NCBI GenBank assembly: GCA_034675505.1
Contig: JAUCDD010000019.1
Coordinates: 1-64,000, forward strand
Origin: Melaminivora sp034675505
GTDB taxonomy: Bacteria > Pseudomonadota > Gammaproteobacteria > Burkholderiales > Burkholderiaceae_C
Reading direction: 5' to 3'
Length of the DNA: 64,000 nucleotides
Shown here piece after piece: positions 46,803-57,288 of this stretch. The notes below the pieces were generated by a model. The model searched no databases and was not told where the DNA came from. It saw only the letters and a list, made by a program, of their open reading frames with translations. Every line of letters begins with the position of its first letter. Within the stretch, counting starts at the first letter, position 1. The translations under genes and the position numbers were made by a program.

Positions 46803-48896
46803 TTATGCCAGGCCCAGCGCGGCCAGCAGCATGTCGATCAGCTTGATGCCGATGAACGGCACGATGAGCCCGCCCAGGCCATAGACCACCAGGTTGCGCT
46901 GCAGCAGCGCGGCGGCGCCGACGGCGCGGTACCTCACGCCCTTGAGCGCCACCGGGATCAGCACCACGATGATCAGCGCGTTGAAGATCACGGCCGCCAG
47001 GATGGCCGACGCCGGGCTGGCCAGCTGCATGACGTTGAGCGCGCCAAGCTGCGGGTAGGTGGCGACGAAGGCGGCCGGGATGATGGCGAAGTACTTGGCC
47101 ACGTCGTTGGCGACGCTGAAGGTGGTGAGCGCCCCGCGCGTCATCAACATCTGCTTGCCGGTCTCGACGATCTCGATCAGCTTGGTCGGGTTGCTGTCCA
47201 GGTCGACCATGTTGCCGGCCTCCTTGGCCGCCTGGGTGCCGGTGTTCATGGCCACGGCCACGTCGGCCTGGGCCAGCGCGGGCGCGTCGTTGGTGCCGTC
47301 GCCGGTCATGGCCACCAGCTGCCCCCGGGCCTGGTAGTCGCGGATCAGCGCCAGCTTGGCCTCGGGCGTGGCCTCGGCCAGGAAGTCGTCCACGCCGGCC
47401 TCGGCGGCGATGGCGGCAGCCGTCAGGCGGTTGTCGCCGGTGATCATCACCGTCTTGATGCCCATGCGGCGCAGCTCGGCAAAGCGCTCCTTGATGCCGC
47501 CCTTGACGATGTCCTTGAGCTCGACCACGCCCAGCGCCTGCGCCCCGTCGGCCACCACCAGCGGCGTCGAGCCGCGGCGCGAGACCTCATCGACGGCGTG
47601 CTGCAGCTCGGCCGGGAAGTGGCCGCCCAGCGCCTGCACATGGCGGCGCACGGCCTCGGCCGCGCCCTTGCGGATCGAGCGGCCGTCGCCCAGGTCCACG
47701 CCGCTCATGCGCGTCTGCGCGGTGAAGTGGATGAAGTGCGCGCCCAGCTGCGCCACGTCGCGCTCGCGCAGGTTGAACTTCTGCTTGGCCAGCACCGTGA
47801 TGCTGCGGCCCTCGGGCGTCTCGTCGGCCAGCGAGGCCAGCTGCGCCGCGTCGGCCAGCTGCTGCTCGCTCACGCCGCGCACGGGGATGAACGCGCTGGC
47901 CTGGCGGTTGCCCAGGGTGATGGTGCCAGTCTTGTCCAGCAGCAGCACGTCCACGTCGCCCGCGGCCTCGACCGCGCGGCCCGAGGTGGCGATGACGTTG
48001 GCCTGCATCATGCGGCTCATGCCGGCCACGCCGATGGCCGACAGCAGCCCGCCGATGGTGGTGGGGATCAGGCACACCAGGAGCGCCACCAGCACCGTCA
48101 CGCTGACCACGCTGCCCGCGCCGGCCTGCGCCACCGCGAAGGCCGAGAAGGGCCGCAGCGTCACGATGACCAGCAGGAACACCAGCGTCAGGCCGACCAG
48201 CAGGATGTTCAGCGCGATCTCGTTGGGCGTCTTCTTGCGGCTGGCGTTCTCGACCATGGCGATCATGCGGTCCACGAAGGTTTCCCCCGGGTTGACCGAC
48301 ACGCGCGCCACGATCCAGTCCGACAGCACCCGCGTGCCGCCGGTCACCGCCGAAAAATCGCCGCCGGACTCGCGGATCACGGGCGCAGACTCGCCGGTGA
48401 TGGCCGACTCGTCGACCGAGGCGACACCGTCGATCACCTCGCCGTCGGCGGGAATCACGTCGCCGGCCTCGACCAGCACGATGTCGCCGCGGCGCAGGTT
48501 GTCGGCCTCGATGGGGAGCCACCTGACCTCGCTGCGCGGGTGGCTGCCCTGGTACTCGCGCCCTTCGAGCTTCTTGGCCCAGGTGCTCTTCTTCAGGCCG
48601 CGCAGGCTGGCCGCCTGCGCCTTGCTGCGCCCTTCGGCCAGCGCCTCGGCGAAGTTGGCGAACAGCACCGTGAACCACAGCCACAGCGCCACCGCCAGGA
48701 TGAAGCCGGCCGGCGCCTCGCCGTGCCCGCCCAGGGCCTGCGCGAACAGCGCCGTGGTGAGGATGGCGCCCAGGTACACCACGAACATCACCGGGTTGCG
48801 CCACTGCGCGCGCGGGCTGAGCTTGCGCACGGCGCCCGCAAGCGCCTGGACCGTCAGGGCGCGGTCGAACAGCGCCAGTTTTTTCTTGTCAGACAT
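46803..48896 (-). CDS. kdpB: potassium-transporting P-type ATPase, KdpB
   Basis: 697 residues. Catalytic ATPase subunit of the high-affinity K+ pump KdpFABC. Phosphorylation site DKTGTITLG near residue 321, TGES dephosphorylation loop (AITGESAPV), hinge GDGTNDAPALAQADVAVAMNTG, and about seven hydrophobic helices. It begins 7 bases from the kdpC stop. ATG 48896. Complete and in frame. Confidence 0.97.
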   Translation of the reverse strand: MSDKKKLALFDRALTVQALAGAVRKLSPRAQWRNPVMFVVYLGAILTTALFAQALGGHGEAPAGFILAVALWLWFTVLFANFAEALAEGRSKAQAASLRGLKKSTWAKKLEGREYQGSHPRSEVRWLPIEADNLRRGDIVLVEAGDVIPADGEVIDGVASVDESAITGESAPVIRESGGDFSAVTGGTRVLSDWIVARVSVNPGETFVDRMIAMVENASRKKTPNEIALNILLVGLTLVFLLVIVTLRPFSAFAVAQAGAGSVVSVTVLVALLVCLIPTTIGGLLSAIGVAGMSRMMQANVIATSGRAVEAAGDVDVLLLDKTGTITLGNRQASAFIPVRGVSEQQLADAAQLASLADETPEGRSITVLAKQKFNLRERDVAQLGAHFIHFTAQTRMSGVDLGDGRSIRKGAAEAVRRHVQALGGHFPAELQHAVDEVSRRGSTPLVVADGAQALGVVELKDIVKGGIKERFAELRRMGIKTVMITGDNRLTAAAIAAEAGVDDFLAEATPEAKLALIRDYQARGQLVAMTGDGTNDAPALAQADVAVAMNTGTQAAKEAGNMVDLDSNPTKLIEIVETGKQMLMTRGALTTFSVANDVAKYFAIIPAAFVATYPQLGALNVMQLASPASAILAAVIFNALIIVVLIPVALKGVRYRAVGAAALLQRNLVVYGLGGLIVPFIGIKLIDMLLAALGLA

Positions 48897-48902
48897 GGGT
48901 GT

Positions 48903-49595
48903 TCACTCCTTGCCGGCGGCAGCGGCATCCAGCGCCAGGTTCAGGCGCAACACGTTCACGCGCGGCTCGCCCAGCAGCCCTGCCAGGCGCGGCTCGGTAT
49001 GGTCCTGCACCAGTGCCAGCACGCGCGCCGGCTCCAGGGCGCGCGCGCGCGCCACGCGCTGCGCCTGCACCAGCGCGTTGGCCGGCGAGATGTGCGGATC
49101 CAGCCCCGAGGCCGACGCCGTGACCGCGTCCACCGGCACGGCGGCGTCCGCCGCCAGCCCGTTGGCCTGGCGGTATGCGGCCACGCGCTCCTGCACGCTG
49201 GCCGCCAGCGCCGGGTTGGCCGGGCCCTGGTTGCTGGCGCCCGAGGCGGCGGCGTTGTAGGGCGCGGCGACGCTCTTGGCGGCGTCCTGCGGGTCGGGCG
49301 CCTGCGTGGCGCTGGGGCGCGGCTGGAAGTAGCGCGGCGCGTCGAACTGCTGGCCGATCAGCGCCGAGCCGACCACGGCAGTGCCGGCGCGCAGCAGGCT
49401 GCCATTGGCCTGGTGCGGGAACAGCAGCTGCGCCGCGCCCGTGGTGGCCAGCGGGTAGGCCACGCCGGTGATCAGCAGCATGGCCAGCGCACTGCGGATA
49501 CAGGGGCCCAGCAGGCCCGCGAGCGGCGCGCCGGCGGTGGCAGCGGCTGCGCCAGGAAGCCGGTCAGGGCCGGGCAGGGTGGTGGTGTCATCCAT
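48903..49595 (-). CDS. kdpC: potassium-transporting ATPase KdpC subunit
   Basis: 230 residues, a little longer than E. coli KdpC because of an N-terminal extension (MDDTTTLPGPDRLPGAAAA). Single N-terminal membrane helix (ALAMLLITGVAYPLATTG) and a periplasmic domain with SALIGQQFDAPRYFQPRPS and a conserved ASASGLDPHISPANA segment. It helps the pump bind ATP or K+. ATG 49595 follows a purine-rich GGGGGAAAA site. Between kdpA and kdpB as usual. Confidence 0.93.
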   Translation of the reverse strand: MDDTTTLPGPDRLPGAAAATAGAPLAGLLGPCIRSALAMLLITGVAYPLATTGAAQLLFPHQANGSLLRAGTAVVGSALIGQQFDAPRYFQPRPSATQAPDPQDAAKSVAAPYNAAASGASNQGPANPALAASVQERVAAYRQANGLAADAAVPVDAVTASASGLDPHISPANALVQAQRVARARALEPARVLALVQDHTEPRLAGLLGEPRVNVLRLNLALDAAAAGKE

Positions 49596-49609
49596 GGTTT
49601 TTCCCCCTT

Positions 49610-51304
<1,695 letters not shown>

Positions 51305-51308
51305 GGTT

Positions 51309-51398
51309 TCAACTCCCCGGGCGCGCCAGCGCCAGTACCAGGGCGGCCGTGCCCGCGAAGAACGCGGCGGCCAGCGCGATGAAGATCAGGTCTTGCAT
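51309..51398 (-). CDS. small membrane peptide between kdpF and kdpA
   Basis: 29 residues, MQDLIFIALAAAFFAGTAAL followed by VLALARPGS: a single hydrophobic helix. The spacing (17 bases from kdpF, 4 to kdpA) fits translation in the kdp operon. It does not carry the YALxxPExF ending of KdpF, so it is a second small protein; some genomes have a comparable short frame at this place, as I recall. Function unknown. Confidence 0.6.
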   Translation of the reverse strand: MQDLIFIALAAAFFAGTAALVLALARPGS

Positions 51399-51415
51399 GA
51401 CAGGGCCTCGCCGGG

Positions 51416-51514
51416 TCAGAAGTTCTCGGGGTGCGCCAGCGCATAGCCGAGGTAGATGAACAGCCCCAGGGCAAGGGCGGCGGCAAGGATGTCGATCAGC
51501 GAAGCGGAGGACAT
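51416..51514 (-). CDS. kdpF: KdpF small stabilising subunit
   Basis: 32 residues: MSSASLIDILAAALALGLFI then YLGYALAHPENF. One membrane helix with the family-typical YxxYALxxPExF ending. KdpF stabilises the KdpABC complex. GCGGAGG-like purines precede the start on the minus strand. It is the first gene of the operon, so the promoter lies between here and lgt. Confidence 0.82.
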   Translation of the reverse strand: MSSASLIDILAAALALGLFIYLGYALAHPENF

Positions 51515-51559
51515 GGCGGGCTGCGTCCGGTGCGGACGGCGGTTGTGGTGACAGCCCGG

Positions 51560-51627
51560 ATGCTAGGAACGCCCGCGTCAGGGCCGGCTCAAGATTGCGG
51601 CCGCCGGTATCAAGAAGGCATCAAGGC
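51560..51627 (-). promoter_or_regulatory. candidate KdpE-binding and promoter region of kdpFABC
   Basis: On the minus strand CTTGATGCC and CTTGATACC are repeated 11 bases apart (51606-51627), with a further CTTGAGCC at about 51585-51592, the tandem pattern OmpR-family regulators bind. TAGCAT (51560-51565) is a possible -10. No good sigma70 -35, which fits an activator-dependent promoter. Confidence 0.35.
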
Positions 51628-51679
51628 CGGCTGCGCCGCAACGCCCGGGCCGTGCGGTGCATGCGCCACAATCGCCGCC

Positions 51680-52477
51680 ATGCTGATGTACCCGCAGATC
51701 GACCCCGTGGCCCTGCAGATCGGGCCGCTGGCCATCCACTGGTATGGCCTGACCTACCTGGCGGCCTTTGCCCTGTTCATGTTCCTGGGCACGCTGCGGC
51801 TGCGCCACCCGCCCTATGCGTCGCTGGGCTGGAGCAGGAAGGACGTCGAGGACATCCTGTTCCTGGGCGTGCTGGGCGTGGTGCTGGGCGGGCGGCTTGG
51901 CTACTGCCTGTTCTACAAGCCCGGCTACTACGCCGCGCACCCGCTGGAGATCTTCGCCATCTGGCAGGGCGGCATGAGCTTTCACGGCGGCCTCCTGGGC
52001 GTGATCGGCGCCATGGTCTGGTTCGCGCACTCGCGCCGCAGGCCCTGGCTGGAGGTGGCCGACTTCGTCGCCCCCTGCGTGCCCACGGGGCTGGCGGCCG
52101 GGCGCATAGGCAATTTCATCAACGGCGAGCTGTGGGGCCGCTTCGCCCCGCCCGAGCTGCCCTGGGGCATGGTGTTCCCGCAAAGCGGCTCGATGCTGGC
52201 GCGCCATCCGTCGCAGATCTACCAGTTCCTGCTCGAAGGCCTGCTGCTGTTCGTGCTGCTGTGGCTGTATGCGCGCCGCCCGCGCAGGCGCGGCGAGGTG
52301 GCCGGCGCCTTCCTGGTGGGCTACGGCGTGCTGCGCTTCGCGGCGGAATACTTCCGCGAGCCCGACGCCTTCCTGGGCCTGCTGGGGCTGGGGCTGTCCA
52401 TGGGCCAGTGGCTGTGCGTGCCCATGGTGCTGGCCGGCGCCGCCCTGTGGTGGCAGGCGCAGCGCAGGGCCCGATAA
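51680..52477 (+). CDS. lgt: prolipoprotein diacylglyceryl transferase
   Basis: 265 residues. Transfers diacylglycerol to the lipobox Cys of lipoproteins, first step of lipoprotein maturation. ATG 51680; conserved start MLMYPQIDPVALQIGPLAIHWYGLTYL. Family motifs: HWYG with catalytic His, GGRLGY, GGMSFHGG, and GRIGNFINGELWGR. About seven membrane helices. It is divergent from the kdp operon. The window contains client lipoproteins (for example at 16741 and 24736). Confidence 0.96.
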   Translation: MLMYPQIDPVALQIGPLAIHWYGLTYLAAFALFMFLGTLRLRHPPYASLGWSRKDVEDILFLGVLGVVLGGRLGYCLFYKPGYYAAHPLEIFAIWQGGMSFHGGLLGVIGAMVWFAHSRRRPWLEVADFVAPCVPTGLAAGRIGNFINGELWGRFAPPELPWGMVFPQSGSMLARHPSQIYQFLLEGLLLFVLLWLYARRPRRRGEVAGAFLVGYGVLRFAAEYFREPDAFLGLLGLGLSMGQWLCVPMVLAGAALWWQAQRRAR

Positions 52478-52516
52478 GTGCCGCATAGGGCTGCTGCCCT
52501 TGCCGGGCAATCACGA

Positions 52517-52545
52517 ACAGCTATCATTTTTTGATACTTGCCGGG
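52517..52545 (+). repeat. possible truncated hairpin repeat, copy 10
   Basis: CAGCTATCATTTTTTGATACTTGCCGGG resembles the hairpin half of the dispersed repeat but lacks the core and tail. It lies after lgt. Low certainty. Confidence 0.35.
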
Positions 52546-52603
52546 ACGCTGCGGCGCGCTAGCCGCCCGCACCGCCCCCCGTTGTCGCCAACCGGGCCTG
52601 CCC

Positions 52604-54124
52604 ATGAATTCCCCTGCTTCCTGGATTGCACGAAAGGTCGGCCGCAAGGCTGCGGCGGCCGAACCCGGGCCGCCGCCCGAAGCCGATTCCCCCGCTGCGG
52701 CCCAGGCCGAGGCCGGCCACGCGCAGCAGGCCAAGGCCGCGCCCAAGGCCCGGCGCTCCGCCGGCGGGCCGGCGCAGCGCGACACCCATGAGCGCCTGAA
52801 GGCCACGCTGCGCCGCGAGGACGAGGCGCTGGCGCCGCGCGCGCTGCGCCGCCTGCTGGCCGACCTGCAGGAGGTGGCCAGCCCGCGCGTGAGCGAGATC
52901 GAGGCCGGCCGCCGCGCCCAGGCGGTGGCCGACTGGTACGCCGGCGCATCGCCCCAGGAACGGGGCGACCTGTGGCTGCTGCTGTGCGAGCAGTTCGCCC
53001 CGGATGCCGCGCAGGTGCAGACGGCCCAGCAGCGCTACGCCGGCGCCGCCACCGGCACCGAGGAGGCCGCCCAGGCCGAGGCGCACCTGCGCCGCGCGCT
53101 GGTGGCCCCGCGCACGCGGCTGCTGCAGCGCTTCGCGGTGTTCCCGCAGGGCCTGCGCTTCCTGGTGGACCTGCGCGCCGAGCTGCTGCCCCGCTTGAAG
53201 GGCGAGCGCCGCCTGCTGCCGCTGGACGCCGAGCTGGAGCAGCTGTTTTCCACCTGGTTCGACGTGGCCTTCCTGCAGCTGCAGCGCCTGTCCTGGGATT
53301 CGCCCGCATCGCTTTTGGAAAAGCTCATCAAGTACGAGGCGGTGCACGACATCAAGAGCTGGGCCGACCTGAAGAACCGCGTCGGCGAGCACCGGCGCTG
53401 CTATGGCTTCTTTCATCCGCGCCTGCCCGACGAGCCCCTGATCTTCGTCGAGGTGGCGCTGGTGGACGCCATCTCGTCCAGCATCACGCCGCTGCTGGAC
53501 GAGGCAGCCGCGCCGGCGGACATCCAGCGCGCCACCACGGCGGTCTTCTACTCCATCAGCAACACCCAGGCCGGCCTGCGCGGCGTGAGCTTTGGCGACT
53601 CGCTGATCAAGCACGTGGTGGAGACGCTGAGCGAGGAATTCCCGCGCCTGCGCACCTTCGCCACGCTGTCGCCCATCCCGGGGCTGCGCGCCTGGATGGC
53701 CAAGCACGGCGCCGCCCGCCTGGAGGGGCTGGCCGACAAGGAGCGCGCCGAGCTGGCGCGCGCGCTGCCGCCTGGCGGCGCGCCCGAGCTGGCGCAGGTC
53801 CTGGCCGCCGCCGAGCAGGCGCAGGAGCTGGATCCCAAATCGCCCGTGCGCCAGTTCATGCTGCGCTGCGCGGCGCACTACCTGGCGCAGGAACTCAAGG
53901 ACGGCCGGCCGCTGGACCCGGTGGCGCGCTTCCACCTGGGCAACGGCGCGCGCGTGGAGCGCCTGAACTGGGCCGGCGACCCATCGGCCAAGGGCGTGCG
54001 GCAGTCCTTCGGCCTGATGGTCAACTACCTGTACGACCTCAAGCGCCTGGACCGCCACCGCGAGCAGCTGGCCAAGGGCAAGATTGCCGCGTCGGGCGAC
54101 ATCCAGGCGCTGGCGCGTGGCTGA
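52604..54124 (+). CDS. matA: malonyl-CoA decarboxylase
   Basis: 506 residues. Converts malonyl-CoA to acetyl-CoA and CO2. ATG 52604 (MNSPASWIARKVGRK). An N-terminal helical domain (to about 200) is followed by a GNAT-like catalytic domain with FHPRLPDEPLIFVEVALV, YSISNTQAGLRGVSFG, and a late RFHLGNGARVERLNWAGD, where Ser and His of the proposed catalytic pair are expected. Next to a malonyl-CoA synthetase gene, so the two make a malonate-to-acetyl-CoA path. Downstream ECH gene may share the transcript. Confidence 0.9.
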   Translation: MNSPASWIARKVGRKAAAAEPGPPPEADSPAAAQAEAGHAQQAKAAPKARRSAGGPAQRDTHERLKATLRREDEALAPRALRRLLADLQEVASPRVSEIEAGRRAQAVADWYAGASPQERGDLWLLLCEQFAPDAAQVQTAQQRYAGAATGTEEAAQAEAHLRRALVAPRTRLLQRFAVFPQGLRFLVDLRAELLPRLKGERRLLPLDAELEQLFSTWFDVAFLQLQRLSWDSPASLLEKLIKYEAVHDIKSWADLKNRVGEHRRCYGFFHPRLPDEPLIFVEVALVDAISSSITPLLDEAAAPADIQRATTAVFYSISNTQAGLRGVSFGDSLIKHVVETLSEEFPRLRTFATLSPIPGLRAWMAKHGAARLEGLADKERAELARALPPGGAPELAQVLAAAEQAQELDPKSPVRQFMLRCAAHYLAQELKDGRPLDPVARFHLGNGARVERLNWAGDPSAKGVRQSFGLMVNYLYDLKRLDRHREQLAKGKIAASGDIQALARG

Positions 54125-54178
54125 CCCGGCCCGCAGCGCGCCCACCCTCCCCATGCAACCCACCGACGGAGCACCTTC

Positions 54179-55021
54179 ATGACGGCCGAAGTGCAATGGT
54201 CCTGGCTGGCGCTGCCGGGCGCGCAGGAGCGCCCGGGCGGCGGCGTGGCGCGCGTGGTGCTGCGCCATGACGGCCGGCTGAACGCCATGTCGCGTGCCAT
54301 GTGGCGCCAGCTGCGCGAGGTGTTCGCGGCCATCCAGCGCGACCCCGGCGTGCGCTGCGTGCTGCTGGAGGGCGAGGGCGAGGCGTTCTGCGCCGGCGGC
54401 GACATTTCCGAGTACCCGCACTTCCGCTTCGACGCGGCCCAGCTGCGCGCCTTCCACGAGGACGAGGTCTGGGGCGGCCTGGCCGCCATGCTGGCCTGCG
54501 ACGTGCCCATCGTCGCGGCGATCGCCGGCGCCTGCATGGGCGCGGGCGTGGAGATCGCCAGCTGCTGCGACATCCGCATCGCCGCCGCCGACGCGCGCTT
54601 TGGCGCGCCGATCGCGCGGCTGGGCTTTCCCATGGCGCCGCGCGAGGCGGCGCTGGTCGCCGGCGCCGTGGGCGCGGCGGTGGCGCGCCAGATGCTGCTG
54701 GAGGCCGCCACCTTCGGCGCCGCCGAGCTGCACCAGCGCGGCTTCGTCAGCCGCGTGGCGGCGCCAGGGCGCCTGCGCGAGGAGGCGCTGGCCAGCGTGC
54801 AGCGCATCGCCGCCCTGGCCCCCGGCGCGGCGCGCATGAACAAACGCACGCTGCGGGCCATTTTTGAGCAAAACCCGGGCCTTGCCGGCGTGGATAAAGG
54901 AGATGTTGCTATTAAAAACATAGCTCCACCCATGCCCTTCGACCCCTACGCCTACGCCGACAGCGCCGAGCACCGGGAGGGCATCGCCGCCTTCCTGGCC
55001 AAGCGCACGCCGGTTTTCTGA
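54179..55021 (+). CDS. enoyl-CoA hydratase/isomerase family protein with a repeat-derived insert
   Basis: 280 residues, crotonase fold. Oxyanion-hole loops: EGEAFCAGGDISEY and GACMGAGVEIASCCDIRIAA are present; the catalytic Glu of true hydratases is not obvious. Reaction unknown; as in some Comamonadaceae it sits between the two malonate genes. Near the C-terminus, residues about 227-248 (EQNPGLAGVDKGDVAIKN) are encoded by repeat copy 11 and interrupt the normal join between NKRTLRAIF and FDPYAYADSAEHREG. ATG 54179, 54 bases after matA. Confidence 0.85.
   Translation: MTAEVQWSWLALPGAQERPGGGVARVVLRHDGRLNAMSRAMWRQLREVFAAIQRDPGVRCVLLEGEGEAFCAGGDISEYPHFRFDAAQLRAFHEDEVWGGLAAMLACDVPIVAAIAGACMGAGVEIASCCDIRIAAADARFGAPIARLGFPMAPREAALVAGAVGAAVARQMLLEAATFGAAELHQRGFVSRVAAPGRLREEALASVQRIAALAPGAARMNKRTLRAIFEQNPGLAGVDKGDVAIKNIAPPMPFDPYAYADSAEHREGIAAFLAKRTPVF
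54857..54926 (-). repeat. dispersed hairpin repeat, copy 11
   Basis: Minus strand: GAGCTATGTTTTTAATAGC, spacer, core CCACGCCGGCA, tail GGGTTTTGCTCAAAAATGG. It is inserted in frame inside the enoyl-CoA hydratase gene, adding about 20 residues. Confidence 0.75.
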
Positions 55022-55064
55022 CCGTCCGGCCGCTGCCCCCTGGCCGCTTCACTGCCTGCCCGCC

Positions 55065-56630
55065 ATGTCCACCGCCGACTCGCACAACCTCTACAGCGCC
55101 CTGCGCGCCGCCTTTCCCGCCGACCTGGACGGCACTGCCATCGAGGCCGCGACGCCCGCAGGCGGCTGGCTGCACTACAGCTGGCGCGACCTGGAGCGCG
55201 GCAGCGCCCGCATCGCCAACCTGCTGGCTTCGCTGCAGCTGCCGCCGGGCAGCCGCATCGCCGTGCAGGTGGAAAAGTCCGTCGAGGCGCTGATGCTGTA
55301 CCTGGCCACGCTGCGCGCCGGCCATTGCTATTTGCCGCTCAACACCGCCTACCAAAGCGGCGAGATCGAATACTTCGTGGGCAACGCCGGGCCGGCGGTG
55401 GTGGTGTGCACGCCGGGCAACTTCGGCTGGGTCTCGCGCATCGCCTTTGCCGCCGGCACGCAGCACGTCTACACGCTGGACGACGAGCGCGGCGGCAGCC
55501 TGCTGGAGCGCGCCGTGCATTTCAGCGACGAGCACCAGCCCGAGGCGCGCGGCGCCGATGACCTGGCGGCCATCCTCTACACCAGCGGCACCACCGGGCG
55601 CAGCAAGGGCGCGATGCTGACGCACGGCAACCTGCTGTCCAACGCCCGCGTGCTGCAGGACTACTGGGGCTGGCAGCCCGGCGACGTGCTGATCCATGCG
55701 CTGCCCATCTTCCACGTGCACGGCCTGTTCGTCGCCAGCCACGGGGCGCTGCTCAATGGCAGCAAGATGATCTGGCTTGCCAGATCCGATCCGCGCGCGG
55801 TCATCGATGCCATGCCGCGCGCCAGCGTGTTCATGGGCGTGCCGACGCTGTACGTGCGCCTGCTGGCCGAGCCGCAGCTCACACCCGCGGCGGCGGCGCA
55901 CATGCGGCTCTTCATCTCGGGCTCGGCGCCGCTGCTGATCGAGACCTTCCGCCAGTGGCAGCAGCGCACCGGCCAGACCATCCTGGAGCGCTACGGCATG
56001 AGCGAGACCATCATGCTGACCTCCAACCCCTATGCGCCCGACGCGCGCCACGGCGGCCAGCACGAGCGCCGCGGCGCCACGGTGGGCTTTCCCCTGCCGG
56101 GCGTGGGCCTGCGCGTGGTGGACGATGCCGGCAACCCGCTGGCGGCTGGCGAGACCGGCCACATCCAGGTGCGCGGGCCGGGCGTGTTCAAGGGCTACTG
56201 GCGCATGCCGGAGAAGACGGCCGAGGAGTTCACCCGGGACGGCTGGTTCAGGACCGGCGACGTGGGCCTGGTGGACGCGCGCGGCTACGTGGCAATCGTC
56301 GGGCGCAGCAAGGACTTGATCATCAGCGGTGGCTACAACGTCTATCCGGCCGAGGTCGAGGCCGCCCTCAACGAACTGCCCGGCGTGGCCGAGAGCGCCG
56401 TGGTGGGCGTGCCGCACCCCGATTTCGGCGAAGTGGGCGTGGCCGTGCTGGTCGCCCGCGCCGGCGCGCAGCCCGACCCGCAGGCCATCCTGGCGGCGCT
56501 CAAGGGGCAGCTGGCGAACTACAAGGTGCCCAAGCAATGCTTCATCGCCAGCGAGCTGCCGCGCAACGCCATGGGCAAGGTGCAAAAGAACCTGCTGCGC
56601 CAGCAGCACCAGGCGCTGTTCGCGGCCTGA
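55065..56630 (+). CDS. matB: malonyl-CoA synthetase (AMP-forming acyl-CoA ligase)
   Basis: 521 residues. Activates malonate with ATP and CoA to malonyl-CoA. ANL-superfamily motifs: P-loop LYTSGTTGRSKGAM near residue 170, HGLF region, YGMSETIM, GWFRTGDVG and C-terminal GYNVYPAEVEAAL with the lysine motif NAMGKVQK. Similarity to MatB is inferred from the pairing with malonyl-CoA decarboxylase. ATG 55065, 43 bases after the ECH gene. No malonate transporter (matC, mdcL/M) is seen nearby. Confidence 0.88.
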   Translation: MSTADSHNLYSALRAAFPADLDGTAIEAATPAGGWLHYSWRDLERGSARIANLLASLQLPPGSRIAVQVEKSVEALMLYLATLRAGHCYLPLNTAYQSGEIEYFVGNAGPAVVVCTPGNFGWVSRIAFAAGTQHVYTLDDERGGSLLERAVHFSDEHQPEARGADDLAAILYTSGTTGRSKGAMLTHGNLLSNARVLQDYWGWQPGDVLIHALPIFHVHGLFVASHGALLNGSKMIWLARSDPRAVIDAMPRASVFMGVPTLYVRLLAEPQLTPAAAAHMRLFISGSAPLLIETFRQWQQRTGQTILERYGMSETIMLTSNPYAPDARHGGQHERRGATVGFPLPGVGLRVVDDAGNPLAAGETGHIQVRGPGVFKGYWRMPEKTAEEFTRDGWFRTGDVGLVDARGYVAIVGRSKDLIISGGYNVYPAEVEAALNELPGVAESAVVGVPHPDFGEVGVAVLVARAGAQPDPQAILAALKGQLANYKVPKQCFIASELPRNAMGKVQKNLLRQQHQALFAA

Positions 56631-56647
56631 GCGCCTGGGCTTGGCAA

Positions 56648-56710
56648 TCAAATTTGATAGCTGGCGGCGATTGATCTACGCCGGCCCAGGGTGGTTTGGG
56701 CCGAAATTTG
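56648..56710 (+). repeat. dispersed hairpin repeat, copy 12
   Basis: CAATCAAATTTGATAGCT, spacer, core TACGCCGGC, tail GGTTTGGGCCGAAATTTGG. It lies between the convergent matB and uspA genes and may act as a transcript end structure. Confidence 0.68.
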
Positions 56711-56713
56711 GCC

Positions 56714-57157
56714 TCAGCGCAGCACCAGCACCGGAATGTGCGAGTGCGTCAGCACATGCTGCGTCTCGCTGCCCAGCAGCATGCGCTTGAGGCCCCGGCG
56801 CCCGTGCGAGGCCATGACGATCAGGTCGCAGTCGTGCTTGGCGGCGGCGGCGATGATGGCCTCGGCAATCAGGTCGGACTTCACCACCACGGCCTTGGCC
56901 GCCAGGCCATCGTCCTTGGCGCGCGCCTTGATGGCGTTGACCAGGTCCTGGGCCGCCTGGCCCCAGTGCGCCTCGATGCGCTTGATCTCGGCGGGATCGA
57001 CCGCCGCGCCGCCCTCGAAGTAGCTGCGCGGGTAGCGCGGCACCACCTTCATCGCGACCACCGACGCGCCGGACAGGCGCGCCAGCTCCAGGCCGGACTG
57101 CACGGCCTTGTCGGACAGCTCCGAGCCATCGGTGGCGATCAGGATGCGTTGGTACAT
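56714..57157 (-). CDS. uspA: universal stress protein, UspA family
   Basis: 147 residues. ATP-binding dimeric stress protein. Conserved MYQRILIATDGSELSDKAV start, and the C-terminal nucleotide motif GSETQHVLTHSHIPVLVL preceded by ASHGRRGL, matching G-2x-G-9x-G(S/T). AGGAG lies before ATG 57157. A FNR-type box at 57240 lies 83 bases upstream, suggesting induction at low oxygen, as seen for several UspA genes. Divergent from ccoI. Confidence 0.93.
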   Translation of the reverse strand: MYQRILIATDGSELSDKAVQSGLELARLSGASVVAMKVVPRYPRSYFEGGAAVDPAEIKRIEAHWGQAAQDLVNAIKARAKDDGLAAKAVVVKSDLIAEAIIAAAAKHDCDLIVMASHGRRGLKRMLLGSETQHVLTHSHIPVLVLR

Positions 57158-57239
57158 GGCGGGACTCCTTTTGAATGGCCATGGGCACGGTTTTTTGCCG
57201 GTATTGCGGGCGAGCATAGGACTGCCCACCAGCGCCATC

Positions 57240-57253
57240 TTGATGCAAGTCAA
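57240..57253. promoter_or_regulatory. FNR/ANR box between uspA and ccoI
   Basis: TTGATGCAAGTCAA against TTGAT-N4-ATCAA: one mismatch. It lies between divergent genes and could serve both: 83 bases before uspA and 36 before ccoI. Confidence 0.7.
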
Positions 57254-57288
57254 TGAGCCAGGGGTGCGATCGGGTTAACCTTTGCGCC

